Assembly: GCA_012064415.1 (NCBI GenBank)
Contig: SSNU01000060.1
Location: 286,719 to 350,718 of the forward strand
Length of the DNA: 64,000 nt
Reading direction: 5' to 3'
Source: Gyrodactylus bullatarudis
Lineage: Eukaryota > Platyhelminthes > Monogenea > Gyrodactylidea > Gyrodactylidae
Made by a program: the position numbers and the translations under genes. Positions 10,237-25,200 of this stretch are shown piece by piece (position 1 is the stretch's first letter; each line of letters begins with the position of its first letter). The notes under the pieces were generated by a model. The model worked only from the letters and a program-made list of their open reading frames with translations. It was not told the origin of the DNA and searched no databases.

Positions 10237-13200
10237 CTAATTAAGCAAAATACGATTGATAATTTTCATGAGAAATTTTGGTATTTTTGTAATCTATCAG
10301 AGAAGATGTCATCAAAGATAAATTTATGCTAATTCCTAAGAAGAATCGTATCCTTAATAATGCAAATTCTCAATTAGATTGTCAATCAGAAGAGTTTCAT
10401 AATTTTGGAAGTACATTGTTTCAAGAAAAATGAAATACTGATGATTTTCGAATTGATCATTTTTAGAATTAGAATAACATTTTAGTTGACCTTTTACTAG
10501 TCTAATGGTAAAAGAGGAAATAAAAAAATTTAAATTTTGCTGGAACTCGAAAGCTGGATTTGTAAATTAAGATTTTATAAAATCATGAGCTAAAATAGGT
10601 TGAAGATTATAATTTGAACGATAATATTTTCGGACCTCGTCAAGAATATTCGAGTTAGATTCTAAGCTTATTTAGAAGGTTTAGAAAACAACAAGCGTAT
10701 ATTTGTGTGATAAAAATTTCTTCTCAGACTCTACCCCATATAAATACTAATTATATAATAATAAATTGGGGACCTTTTATTTTTTCATTTCTATATTTAA
10801 TCTAGTACATTGGGGAGGAGGAAAGTTAATTCGAATTTTTTAAAGATTTTCGAACTTTGAGCTGAACATTTTTATTGATTTGAAAGTGCAAGACCGACCG
10901 AAAGAGTTATTCCAGGATCAAGATTAGACAAGAAAATCATGTGATGCATAGCCTTATTATCGTTAGGGAGCTGAATTTCGATTTTTTAAAACATTTTCAA
11001 TGAAATTTCGATAATTCAAAATCTCTCGAAAATGGGGTAACTGTCGGTAATTTGACGGTGCTAGCCAGCTTTCTTGTCTAATCTTGGTAGGCTGTAGCTC
11101 TAAAAAGTTTACAATAATTTTTTGAGAAAAGCTCGTTAGGATCTCTTCATAATCTAAGTTTATGGCAGTTTCCATTTTAGAAATGTTAGAGTTAGTTTTT
11201 CTTTTAAACAAACGTAAAAGAAGAAAAATTCAAAATGTGAAATAATTTTAGGCTGATCGATTTTCAAGCCCAAACAAGAGAAAGGATAACTGGGATGAGG
11301 CTGTGATTATTTTCAAGATTTATCTGTCATTCATTTTTCGATTATTTCCAGCCTTTCAATAATTCTTTTTACCTTACTAAATCTGATTGTATTCCAGACA
11401 GAAAAAAAGAGATCAATAAATCCTAATGTGTAATAACCTCTGATCTGACCATCTTGCTGTTTTGTAGAGAATAGCTGCATACGTAAAAAGTGCATTGTAG
11501 CATTTTTACCAAATTATAAGGCAATAGTCCAAGACCAGGAAAGTCAGGCAGAGATTTTATCTTAGTTTATAGGCGATTCAGATTCAGTAAGAAATGATCC
11601 AAAACTATGATTTGAATTTTTTTCTGCGGATTAATCTTCAACCAAGGTAGAAATGATAAAATGTTTATATTGGAGAGAGTAAAACCATCATTTGACATCA
11701 TGCTTTAATGTCAACTACATTCTTTCTATCTATACGTGACTCTGATGTTTCAGTCATATATAAGGAATATACAATATATATATTTCCAGATGAAAAAAGG
11801 ATAGTGTGGTTTATAAAGAGAGACATTTAATAATTTTGGTGTTGGCAACTAAAATCACATGATAAATCAAATACATGAGGTTTAGATGGCCATTGTGTAC
11901 ACAAAAGCCAAAATCAATTTCTTGTATTTTTATTGATTTCTAATGAGTTTGCATATTATTTAGACGCAATTGAATTTGAGAAATTCAACTTTTCCGTATT
12001 CGATGAATTTGGAAAAGTAGAAAGAACCTTCAGTAAACGATATTCAGGATTCGAACAGAGAACCACTAGTCAAGAAACCCCCGTTCGTGTAACATCAATT
12101 AACACTTCCATAGTTTTGAAACCGTCTTTGTGACTATGGTCTAATCATTGGATAGAAGATATCTTCCGACACCTCTAATCCACAAAATTTTCACATGTAA
12201 GGAGGTTGGTGAAAAAGTGAGTTGAACACCAACCAAGGATATTTTTTTCTATCTGAATGTGCGTTGTAACTAGCCTATATAAAATAAGAAAGAGTAGGCC
12301 ACATGACTTCCCTTTAAGAAGAAAATACTTTTTTTCCCTTCATTTTCCAAAGAAAAAGAATTAAAGTGAAATTATAATTATAAATTAGTACATGTGATTA
12401 TATTTTTTTAATGAAGAAAATCCTCATTCATTATCGAAATTTTATGGGCACTCGACTACGTGTCAGGAGATTTTCACCAACATGTAAATGTAGCATAGCA
12501 TAGATTGATGTACTATGACAGTCTAGCAAAATAAGACTGTATACTAGGAATAGCTTTTTGAAAAAAAGTGGTTACGAAAATTCTCAAATGCCAACTTTTT
12601 TTGTCAGAAAAATAAATCTATATTTGAAAATGATTATAATGGGTACATGCGAAAAAATTAAAAATCTTCAAGAGTTTTTAGAACATAAAAATATAAGAGT
12701 CTAAGTACAATTTCTTAAAATCATCCTGGTTTCTAGTGAAGGTCTGGATAAAGAAGAGAGTATGAATATATATTAGGGCGAGTCTGTTAGATCTAACTTA
12801 AAAAATGCCATTTATGAAATTTAAATTCGAAATTTTTAATTCTCTGATTCCCCAAAATCCCATTTTCCCAAACATCTTCAACATATCCCAAATTAATCGG
12901 AATTTTTTACTAGAACGATGCAGTGCTGATTAAAAATACCTTGCCTCTCTCTAGCATATATAATTAGATAAGGATGCTTGAAGCTATTTCAAATCTATAA
13001 TTGATGTAATAACTGAGAGTTATGAGCAAAATGGTCTTTACATAGTTGGAACTATTCATGAAACCCTGAATAAATTGGTACCAACTAATAATTTAGATGT
13101 AGTTTCTGAAAAACTTTAACGAGAACATTGCCTGGGAAAGAATGGATAATTTTAGTCAAAATTCAATCATCTCAAACCTGAGAAATCGAAAAAATACCAT

Positions 13201-16200
13201 AATTATCAGAGACCATTTGTGTCTTGTAAAAAAAGAGAATTATAAATTTCACACCTAAAGTAAAACGTAAACACATGACTTGAAGGGTATGAATTCGTAC
13301 ATCATTCTCGATCATAAAATAAAGCTATAGCTGAAAAATTACATGTACTAAACTCGATTGGGCAAAGCAAAAGAATCAATAATTCTACAATATTCATCGG
13401 GTCTAGGATTTTTTATTGAATTTTTAATTTTTTTAAATTAAACGTTTTTTATTGAAAAAATAAAAATGGCGGATTTTTGTTTGACTGGAGAAAAAATTTC
13501 CCAAACTTTTAAATACTTAATAAACATGTCTACCACTACATACACTTGTATATTATTCATTGGGCTAGGGAGAAATTTTTAACCTCATATTAGGACCAAC
13601 TTTTCTGATAGAACTATCAATTCTAAGCATTACTTTGTATTGAAGCATGTGTCGAAAATGATTCTCCATTATGTCATCGGATTTTAAAAATCCTAAAATT
13701 TTCAAATCGCCGCTCAATTTTCAATGAATTTTTACTACGCAATCACTAAAATCTGGTTTATCTTGGCCATTTAATGGATTTCTTGAGTTTTATCTTCAGA
13801 ATTAGCTACAATATCATTAAGAGGACCTTAATGGTAAATTTCGTTATTTTATCATGTCCGTGGGATATTGTGGGGAGAATGGGCAATGACATAATGGAGA
13901 ATGATTTTCATGCTTTAAAATTATGCAAAACATGATCTGAGTACTAAAATTTATCAGAAAAGTAAGTCCTCTCGTGAGTTGTTTGAAGAAAAAAAAAATT
14001 TCACCCCAGCCTAGTATACACATTGTAGTAATCTGATACAATCTGACTAGAACTAAACACGATTTCATGTTGTAAACTACGTAGAATAGAAATTTAAATG
14101 CCAGAGTCCTTATCAAAAGAAGAAAAACAGACAAGAAAATGTATTACAGATTTTAGATAGATGTCGATTGAACCCATCTACTATGAGGATTAGCTAGATA
14201 ATTTCATATTGGAAAAAAAATTAGACTGGAATCATTAAAATTAAAATGTCAAAATTAGAAATAAACATCTTTGAAGGGTCTACTACATTACACTTTTACT
14301 TTATTCAGATTAAATAGGTCCTATAGAACATATCAAACATTTTCATTCTTTTAAAAATAAGGAATAAGCAAACTATTTATTCTCAGAACAATAATTGATT
14401 TGAAATAGTGAAATTAAAGTTTTATTTAGCAGAAACATGAATCAGGGCTAGCTTTCTCCCCATTTTCCCAAAATTATTAAGATAACACCGAAATGATTTT
14501 GCACAATGTTACAAATAAATCTGGTTGATATGAAGTTGGAAATCTATGATTTTGTATCTAGAATTTGTTCTGTTAAAGATTTTTGGAATTATTATTTTTA
14601 TGAAAAATATGGTCATTTTTCAAATTCCCATTTGGCGCCAAAACCAGATTTTTTCGAACTTTGAGCTGAAATTTTTATTGATTTGAAAGTGTAAGGGTGA
14701 TCAAAAGAGGTTATTCAGGATCAAGATTAGATAATGAAGCTGAAAAGCACCGTCAAATTATCGACAGTTTCCCCGAGAAAATTCTCATGGATTTTCAAGT
14801 AGTGAAAATGATCAAAAAATCGAAATTCACCTCCCTAACGATAATAAGGCTATCCATCAGATAAGATCCAGTTGAATTGATTTTCTTGTCTAATCTTGAT
14901 CCTGAAAAAACTCTTACGATCACCCTTACACTTTCAAATCAATAAAAATTTTCAGCTCAAAGTTCAAAAAAATGGGATTTTGGCGCCAAATGAGAATTTT
15001 CATAAAAATAATTATTTTCTTCAAATGGTGAAAGTGGGCAACATGAGAAGGATCCCAACTGGGGTCAAATTCTCTAGTCTCTTTATAGAGCATTTTAGAT
15101 TAAAAAGATCGCATTCATCTTATGTGATAATTGAAATTCTTTCAAGGTCTTCGATAGATTTGGCTTATTCTGTTTTTAAGAGAAAAATCTTTGTATTATT
15201 TAAAGTTGAATTTTAATTTTAGAGAATGTAAAAAAATCATCACTAATCCCATAAATATATAAGGGCTTAATGAATAAAAAGGCATAATAGAACATGTTGA
15301 ACTCTACAGTGTACACTTTGGTTAGACGAACTTTAAATGTTTATTAATGAAGAATAAAAATCCCTCCTTGTTCTTTTGAAGTGACTTTAAATCATAATTC
15401 ATATCTCAGAGGAGAAATACAGTTAGATTTATGCATAAGAAGAATGTGAACATAACCTTCGAATGCGGCTTTGTAGTCTTTACAAAGTTGTTCGTTGTTG
15501 TTAAATCAATGTACTTTGACGGGGAAAGAAATAGTAAAAGCCAAGGAATTCTGTCAACTTTTTCAAGTTTAATTTATCAGAAATATATGACCAGAATTTT
15601 TAAAGATGATTGATGGCTGTTGCGGTGTTCGAATATGCGCCAAGTATATATTTTTTTAAATAAATCTTTTGATCAACCTCCAACTTTCAAATCAATAAAA
15701 ATTTTCAGCTCCAAGTTCAAAAAAATGGGATTTTGGCGCCAAATTAAAATTTGAAAAAGGGCCATATTTTACATTGAAAATAATTTTTTTCTTCAACTGG
15801 TTAAAGTAGGCAACATGAGCAGGATTCCAAAAAAACAAATTCGAATTCTTGATGAAAACATTGAGATTTCTGAGGTTGCTGACTGAAAGTCATGCTAGGA
15901 TTAAGAACGAACGAAATTTATTTGGTGAATAAAGCTCTATTTTCGTCGGTTCTCTTCAGACCAAACACAGACTTGTTCTTAATCCTAGCGTGACTTTCAG
16001 TCAGCAACCTAAGAATATTTTCGAGGAAATCAGGCAACATATGTCGAACAATTGAGATTTCTGTAAAAACCATAGATTCCCAACTTCATATTAACCAAGT
16101 TTATTTCAAAAATATATCGGCATATTTCATTGGGACTTTCAAAGAATAATTTTGAGCTTTTTATGAACCTTTATCACGAAATTCTGAAATTGAAATATCA

Positions 16201-19200
16201 CTAGTTGAAAAATTGAAACAAAATTCTTTCATTGAGAGTGTACAGGTTCATCACCAATTTCTAATATATTACCTCAACAGAGTAGTTCGAATAATAATTA
16301 ATTTTCTCAAACTTTAACGAATCAAAGTTACTTACGAGTATACTCGTTATAGCATAAGAAATGCAATGGGTGTTATTTGAGCAGGCATCTAGGTCAATAC
16401 GAAACGGTGATGGATGAGTTTTCATAATCTTTGGAAATGTCGTCGCTATCATGACGATCATCAGTGATGATATTCTATACTCCAACTCTCCACTGCGGTC
16501 GATTTGGCCTTGTCCAGTGTTCTGGGCCATTTTGACACTGTTTGAGGCATTCTGATTCACAATGCCGCAGAGAGTGTAGTCAAGGTTAGATGGAACACCT
16601 AAAGAAATAGAAGAACAAAAATAGAATAAATTTTTTCGCATAGAAAAATTATTTTAGAATTTCAAGTTGGCGCCGAAATTTTTATTATTCGAAAAAAATT
16701 TTAAAAAATTCAATCTGACCAAAATTAGGCCGTTTTTCGAATTTCGAGTATAAATTATAGATAGATTTTTCAAATTTTCAGTTTTTAACTCTAGTCATAA
16801 TCTGGTTCAGCTCTTTGAGACGGTACTAATGATGTATGAAACATAGGTCTGTAAACCTACTTTAGATTGAGACAGATCATGTTTAAACATTTTGGATTAA
16901 CTCTCAAATGGACGAGAGAATTGCCTAATTATCATTTATTCACAATTTTTTCGACTTTGAGCTTTAATAACTTCATCGAGATGATATTAAAATCATAAAT
17001 GAACTAAGAATATAAAAACTCAAAAAGGAACCCAAAAAGTCTTGTAATAAAAAAGTTTACTTGAAAGTGGTGAGATCATTTTTGGGTGTTAAATGTCAAA
17101 AAATCAAAACTTTGGCTCTATTATGTCACTATCTAAGAAATCATATCTTTCAAAAATTTGAACTGAACTTGAAATATTTTGCCATGATGTTGAACTTGTG
17201 CGGCTTGGCAGTTTGAAATTATCAAAATTAAATTTTTAAAATCTACCCCTAGTATGCATCAAATTTCCAATTTTTCAACTTTTGAGCTCAATCGATTTTA
17301 ATCGATTTCAAAGATTTGAAGCAGTTAAATGCAGATATTCGAGATCAGCATAAGACAAAGAATTCGAATTCACCTGTAGAAGTTCACTGAAGTTCGTTAT
17401 TACTGTGGGAAATCGAACCATTGGAAAATTTCGTGATAATCAAAAAATTCAAAAGAAAAAATTAAGGTTTTTGTTTCTTATCTTATTTCAACTAAGGTTA
17501 GAACAAAATTCCTTCTTGCAGTCCGGAATACAAAATTAAAACTATGAAACATACTAAATTTGAAAACAGAACTCAAGGACACAATAAATTTGATGCCAAC
17601 CATATTTTTCCTAAGAGTTCTTCCCACGATAAATGAGGGCCTCATGGTCTTGATCAAAAGTTCTTTATCAAATTCTTGATAAAGATTGAGTAAAGATTAA
17701 AAATTCCTATTTTCATATTAAACAGGACTTATTATATTGGACTGGCCTAAACATTTATAGACGGATGTATTTCTCTACAGTTGACTTTATTGACATGCAT
17801 TATAATTTATTACTTGGTTCTATCAGATAAATTTTATAGTAACCTAGGTCAAAATGAGGCAATGAAAAAAGTCAAATTCACATTCAACTTTTGTCAACCA
17901 TAAAAGTCAATAAAGTCAAATGGTTTTGTACTACTCATTACAAGAGTTTTTATTTTTTGTTCTCTCTTGATCAGATCTGGCCATTTTCAACTTGGTCAGT
18001 TTATTTTGTACAAACAGTTCAAAGTTAAAGTTTTGCATTTTATCGTTTAAACTCAAAAGCCTACCAAGTTATAAATAATATATTCAATATATTAGAGCTT
18101 AGTCAATTTCACTTCAATATCATTGGTTGAGACAATACTCAACTATTATTAGTCCCTGAAATTGGGACAGAAAGGTATGAAAAGTAGGAAAATTGAAACG
18201 AGCAGAGCTATCTCGAGGCGTTATCTGTCCAATTCACTGTATTTTGATGAAAAATCTCTTAGTTCCCATTGTTGATACTTAATAGTTTAGGATATAAAAT
18301 CAATAAAATAATTTTAATAGAGTAGTTCATATCTTCTATAATTACGTAGATAAGTCAATATAAACTAGCGGTATCTATCGATAGCAATAATATTAGGTAG
18401 TGTGATAACTTATCACTGATAAGTAGAGCCTCAAAAAAGTACTATTTGGTCTATTTTAACTCTAGATAAAAGACTGACTGAGTTGCAATAATCTGAAGAA
18501 AAAATCAGCCAATCTTATCCCAATTTAAGGATAGCTGGTACTATTTCAGCACTTAATTGTTGTCCGGGTACTTTTTGTACTATTTTTCTGAATTAAGACT
18601 CAGAGTATATTATTATTCAACTAGTAAACGACCAATCAAAAGTTTTGATGACTGGGTCACTAGATTCCTGAGCTAACAGTATTTCATCGTGTAAGCTGAT
18701 AGCAAGTCAAAAATTATTTCATAGAATTAAAAATTTAAACTATGAGGATTTATTTTGTAAAATATGCGCTATAACAGTTAAATGGTGAAATATTTTGACA
18801 AAAAATCAGAAATTTTGATGACACAAGACTTGAATTCTTCAAAATTTTGCAAGAATTTACTGTAAAGTATTATTTTTTTCTCAGAATCTCTTAAATTTTC
18901 TTCCAAGTACTATTTTCTTCTTATTTTTCAGTTCATGAAATACTATTTTTTATTTTATATGGTACTATTTTTGAGGCCCTACTGATAAGTAATGGAACTG
19001 ATTTTATTAAAAGATAAATTGGATATCAGTGAAAATAGTTTCCTGATGAATAAAGACATTTCTTCTAAAGATTTTTTAGTTTTATGATCCCATAAGCATT
19101 GAATTCATCAAATTAAGATTTTAAAAAGGGGATTAAATCCATTTTCTACCACATCATTTGATTTTGAATTTTTGACCTTAAGAAAAAGTTCTAGACATTT

Positions 19201-22200
19201 GAATTGGAGATTATCAGACGGAGCAAGATAAAGACTATTAGGGAAATGACCTATGAAATCAAAGTGGGTCATTTTTTGATCCGAAAATTGGCTAAATTTG
19301 AAGCTTTAGAAAACGATTGCTTTTTTGAATTGGATAAAAAACGTTTTAAACAAAAATTAATATTTTAAAAATAACCAACTTAGATGAATAAAAATGAGTT
19401 ACTAAAATCATAAATGATAGAAATAACCCAGAGGGACTTTAAGGGTATTAATGGTAAGTGTCAGAGATTAAAAGAACCACGACTGCTATCACTATTTTGT
19501 TACATGAATAAAAGAACTTTATTGAATCTAAATAATACACTTCCCAATAAATACATAAAATAAACTGGGAAAGCAGTCTGGAAGATGTATGGTATGCTTG
19601 TACGCATATGAATTATAAAGAAAGATTTGAAGTGAAAAAGTTATTAACTAATAAAACTTGAATAATTTCCATGTATTATAAATGTTAACTACTTGTATTA
19701 TTAGTTTGTACACATACATGTAGAAATGTATTAATCGATTAAGTTTTATTTGGCTAACTTTGAAGGAGACCCATAGATTAGAAACATTTTGTCCAATAGA
19801 CATACACACCTGTACACACCCACCAACCCATACTCCACATACCCAATACTTTTTTTCTTTTTATGCAAAATTTGGAAAAAATCAAGATGCATTGCTGGAA
19901 GTTATGAAAGTCAGACATAAGTACTAATGTAAGATATTTTCAACAAAATAGACTTGTATAGATGTGAAGACCACCAATTGAAAATAAGAGTAAAATTACT
20001 ACAAGAATTTCATTGACTATTTTGTTCTCAGTTCTCATTGGCCAATCACTACAATGTTCTGGACCAATCAGATTAGAGTTTAATCGTAAATGTATCACTT
20101 AAACGAAATATTAGTGACAAAATAGGCCTGTTTTTTGGTTATTCTCCATAATACAAGTACATTTCGCATTACATTATTTTTACACCATGGCTTTTCATTC
20201 AAGTTAATCTATATAAACAATAAAAATAATATATTCTACGAGGTATTATACCTTGAAGAGATTATATCTTTTTCTTGTGGAAAAATATTTTTCTTATCCT
20301 TGTGTGCATGTTACACATATATATATAGAAATAGTGGAAAATACATCTTGAAAAGTTTTATAGGGCAACTGTTTACGTTAAGGATAGTAGTATTGTATTT
20401 TATAAATATTTGGACAGGAGAATAGGAAAAAACCCTATAAGAAATGATAATTGTATCGATTAAAAGAGTTTGTATATCCTTGAAATGGTTTACTGATGAT
20501 ACCTAGAAGTAATAGTGGAAAATTCTATAGACATTTCAATGAAAAACCAAACGGAAACCCAGAAATCCTAAGAATAGCAAAGGTTGCTTGTAAGTGGTCA
20601 GACCCCTTTTGCGAACCAATCAGAGTACAGGAATTTCATTTACATTTACAAGTGACAATTTCTTGTATGATCGTTCATATGGGTTCGGACCATATTTCGC
20701 CAACAATGAAACTCTCGCTCTATTATGTCACTATCTAAGAAATAATTTTTATCGGAAGTTTCAACTTGAATTGAAATATCCTACAGCATTGAATACCTTT
20801 ATAGCCAAGTATTCTGAGATGACCAATCATCGAGAGATTTTGAATTATCGAAATTTCATTGATTTTCAAGTAGTGAAAATGATCAAAAAATCGAAATTCC
20901 GCTCCCAAACGATAAAGAATAACTGGTCAAGAAAATATTTTCAATGCATTCTCAGACTCTAGTGATAATCGATTGAATTGCATAATTTAAATCCCAATAA
21001 CTTTTAATCAATCTAAATTAGATAACTTTAAATAAAATAATCAGGCTGATTCAGGATCTTTATTTAGTTTTTCAGAGCTTCATTTTTATGGTTCTTATTA
21101 AACGACCTACCTATATTGTCATGCAAAAAGATAAGATTGAAGGAAATTCGAAGAGATTCGTAGAGCTTAATAAATAATCTATATTTTTCAAAGTTCATTA
21201 AAGTCAAAAATAATACTAATTTTTCTCGAATTATCACTGAATCAAAGTGAATTTCCAAATTTTGAAACCACTGGAGCAAATTTCAACTATTTTATCATCT
21301 AACTTAAGAAAGAAAATTCCCTATTGCGATGGAAAAGGTTAGAAAATTTCCACATTCTTAAAGATATCTCAAAATCTATAGCCTGTAGCTGAGAGTGGTC
21401 AAGCAATGGATTGTAGAAAATTTTCCATTCTTTAGCTTGAGATATTCTTGATTGATATTGGTCGGGAAATAAAAGAGTCATGGGATAAAAATTAAGAAAA
21501 AAATTTTCGTACTTATTCTAAAATTACTAGAAAACTACACGTTAGAAATCGAAAATATTTTGATATTTCTCACTTTTTAACTAAGCTCTACGAACCTTCC
21601 AAATTTCATCCCATCTTATTTCTTAGTATGACCGTGCTGTTTATTCACCAAACTATGAGAAATATCGATCATATTAAATATTTAAATATTTGAAATCTTC
21701 AGTTACTATTTTATGATAGAAAGATATACAATCTTTTTCTTTAAGCTGTACATATTCTTGTAGCTTGAGAAAGGGTTGCGTTCCCCTGGAGGAACAACAT
21801 GCCATGAATAAGAAATAAATGATACTGCAAGTGTAAATTTCCCTTAAACTTTACAAGTAGAACCCCATTAACGTGAAAAAAAATGTTGAAAATTAACATC
21901 GTATAATTTTCGTACCCATTGTTGAGGATATATTGCTAAATAGGAGAAAGTCGTTGAGCTGACTGAACAAGTTGTCAATATCCAATTGTGTTATCTGATG
22001 ATCATTAGGATCCTGTTGCATTGACCGAGGAATTAGGATGCTTCCGAATCGTTTCGATAAATTGGCCTGGACCATTTTCAAAGTATCCATCAGGTATGGT
22101 GCACGCTCCTTATTGAAGAAAGTTTTAATATATTTAAGAACTAAAGCTATTCTCAATGAATTTGGGAATTCATGATTTTTACAAAAATCTCTTTTTTTCA

Positions 22201-25200
22201 TCAAGGTATGGAAACTTTCGAAAGATTTGTTATTAACTGATTCAAAATGTACACTTTTACTGAATTGAGAAGAAAAATTTTGAAAAAAAGGTTTTTTATG
22301 GAGAATTTTAGAGACATTTTAAAATTCGAGATTGCGTGATTTTTTTAATTTTTGTTGATTTCAAGGTCTGAGAGGAATCAAACGTTATTTTTCAGGATCA
22401 TCATTAGACAAAGAAAATAATTTTAATAATCTCGAATTTTAAAATGTCTCTAAAATTCTCCATAAAAAACCTTTTTTTCAAAATTTTTCTTCTCAATTCA
22501 GTAAAAGTTTACATTTTGAATCAGTTAATAACAAATCTTTCGAAAGTTTCCATACCTTGATGAAAAAAAGAGATTTTTGTAAAAATCATGAATTCCCAAA
22601 TTCATCGAGAATAGCAAGAAATTAAGTATCATATAAAATTAACTATACAATTAGAAGTTGAGTCAATTTACATCTAAATTTGAAATATTTTCAATTATAA
22701 ACAGTTCTGATAGGCAATGATAAAATTCTATCTGGATTACATTGCTAAATTTTGGTTTAACAAAATGGATTTTTTCAATATTGAATATAATATTCAAATA
22801 GCTAAGATATATGGGAAGATATGTACTAAAAACATTTTTATCTATAGTTAGTTTTCAAAAGGAAATTATTAGATTGCAAGAAAAATATTGAGATTTTGAC
22901 TTGTCGCCCACAAAACTGAGCTAGGCATTCTGCAAAGGCCTATTTTTCCGCTTCTTCTTATGTATATTCAACGTTATAAAGTTTGAAAAGCGCTTACTCA
23001 GGAACTGGACCAGTAAATACCTTCAAAAAGCTCAATTCTTTTTTTGAAGATCAAATATCTCTAATTATAATATATTCAAACTTAGATAGAACCATCTGAG
23101 ATTCGGAAGAATAATTTTTCTTTAAGATAATGCCAGACCTCATCTGGGAAATGAGGTTAAAAAATGATTCGATGAAGAAAACTTTGATCTTAGTAACTAC
23201 CCAAGGTATAGTTCCGGATCTTGACCCGTCTGAAGGTTAACCTTTTCCGATGAAATAAAGGAGGTCAAAATTTGTCTTAAAGAAACTTGAAGAATTTTAT
23301 GCAGATGTATCGAACAACTGCCAATTATTGGTTGGGGAAAATGCCCTAACTTTTGGGGAAACTATTTTCCTTGATTTTTCATGTTGAAATTTATGAAAAA
23401 ATATCAATACATGTTTATTTCAAATTTAATCCCATCATTTTTCTTTCAACCTAATACTAAGGCATTCGAATTCATGAGAGGAAAAATAAGGGAACCAAAC
23501 CATCTTTTGATCAGTTAAGTAAATACAAATGGGGGTAAATTCTCATTGTGATTTATGAAATGGCAGAAACTATCAAGTAATTAGTACGGGTACTTTATAT
23601 AATTCTCTCATAATTTGATTTATAGATATCTATGCTATATTCAGTAACAATTCAAGACTATGTATAATCTTGAAAAAAAGTGATTGATAAGCAAAATAGT
23701 TATCATTATTCATAAAAGAAATGGTTTTGAAGAAATATCACTCGCCCTCATAATATTTCTTTATCAAAAAGTCATTTAAAAGTTCAAAATTTCAACATTG
23801 AATTTAATTTCAGTCAAGTGAATAAAAGTAAAAGGATACTGCTGTTACTAGGAATATTAGACATGAGTAACTTACAGCTTCAATTTTTCTATTTTATAAA
23901 AAAAGCCTGGTGATGATAGCATAGATGTATCGGTCAACCACCTAGGCCTATGTGAGGTTTTTCACTTTTATCTCTATTTTCGTAATTTATTGGAGAGTTA
24001 TGGTGTTTTTTCCATTTGCATTTTATTCTCATTTCTTTAAATTTTACAATTTTTTTCATAATCTGTAAATAATAATTAAATTCTTGTATCATTTAGATTT
24101 TTGCGACTAATGATACTTTGAGAAATGTACATTTGGTTTTAATATATCATCTTTCATTTTGTGATTCATGAATTTATTTTTGGATTTTCGGAAGTGTTTG
24201 AAAAGCTACGTGAATTAAAAATTTGTAGTAAAATTAAAATGGTTTCTGTAATCTGTTCCATATTTTTTGAAAATTTTGCCCAAAATATTGACGCAACTAA
24301 AATGTTTTTAAGATTTTTAAAAATTCTCGATAAAAAATATGTCTATCCAATACTACAGGAATTAAGGATAGTTTTCAAGCAGAAAGAATTATTTTCAAGG
24401 TTTAAAAAGACTTACTTTGACAACAGAGTGAGTCGATTGCATTATTAGACCCTTGAGAGCCAAAGAGACGCCAACCTCTTTGAGAAGTGTATTGAAGACA
24501 TCAATATTTTGTAGGCTGGCCGCGATTTGTTTTGCTTTACCAGGCTGTTCAAGTTTATCACGTAGGGATTCGAGAATTTGACGATTTTGAATGACAATCT
24601 TTTTCATTTCCTCTAGACGTCGGCCAACATCTTGAACGAGTTGGTCACTAATGAAACGCATACCGAGGGGACCTTGAATAAGAATTAATAATATTTTGTT
24701 CGTGTAATTACTTAAAAGTAGTCGCATTTTAGATAAGATAATAATAACAACATTATTGTCAACATTAAATCCTTATTTTGGAAATTTAAAAAAAACGTTC
24801 AATATTATTATTTTAAATTAAATATCTGTCACTATACTGATAAACCATCAAAAATTTAGAGTTCTTCTATACTCACCAATAATTTGTGCCAATGCTTTGA
24901 GTTCATTAAAATCAGTATAGTCTTCAGCTCGGAAACAGACAACATCAGGTGTTACGGTTGTAACAAAGGACTTCATTGGCGAAGACCAGACAAAATGATC
25001 CTTGTGAGCATGTTTGAGAAAGATTTCACAATACCATTGGGCATAATGACCCGTCATTGTTAGTTCTCCCTGAATAAAAGTTTGAATGTATATTTTTATT
25101 TATTTAAACTTTTTAGCTATCAAATCGAAATGGTAGATTATTACAGGTGAAAAGAAGACTCAAATGATTTAAATTGAAAATTCTATTGAAATTGAACTCA

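Larger units (their letters stand above)
10237..16335 (-). other. NCKAP1 intron 6 with nested repeats
   Basis: This 6.1-kb intron holds family A elements (10830-11110, 14521-14995, 15670-16105), a 449-bp inverted-repeat element at 13563-14011, and a 36-bp-stem hairpin at 15873-16010. I saw no coding exon in it. Confidence 0.7.

Noticed and set aside
15873..16010. MicroRNA precursor
   Set aside because: The stem is too perfect and the loop (66 bases) too long for a typical metazoan precursor; a foldback transposon explains it better.
20496..20962. Overlapping open frames that look like a small gene in NCKAP1 intron 5
   Set aside because: The sequence is shared with a repeat near 17100-17200 and with family A, and the translations resemble nothing.
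24161..24448. 95-codon plus-strand open frame in NCKAP1 intron 4
   Set aside because: It overlaps exon 4 of NCKAP1 in antisense at its end, is low complexity and has no recognisable domain.
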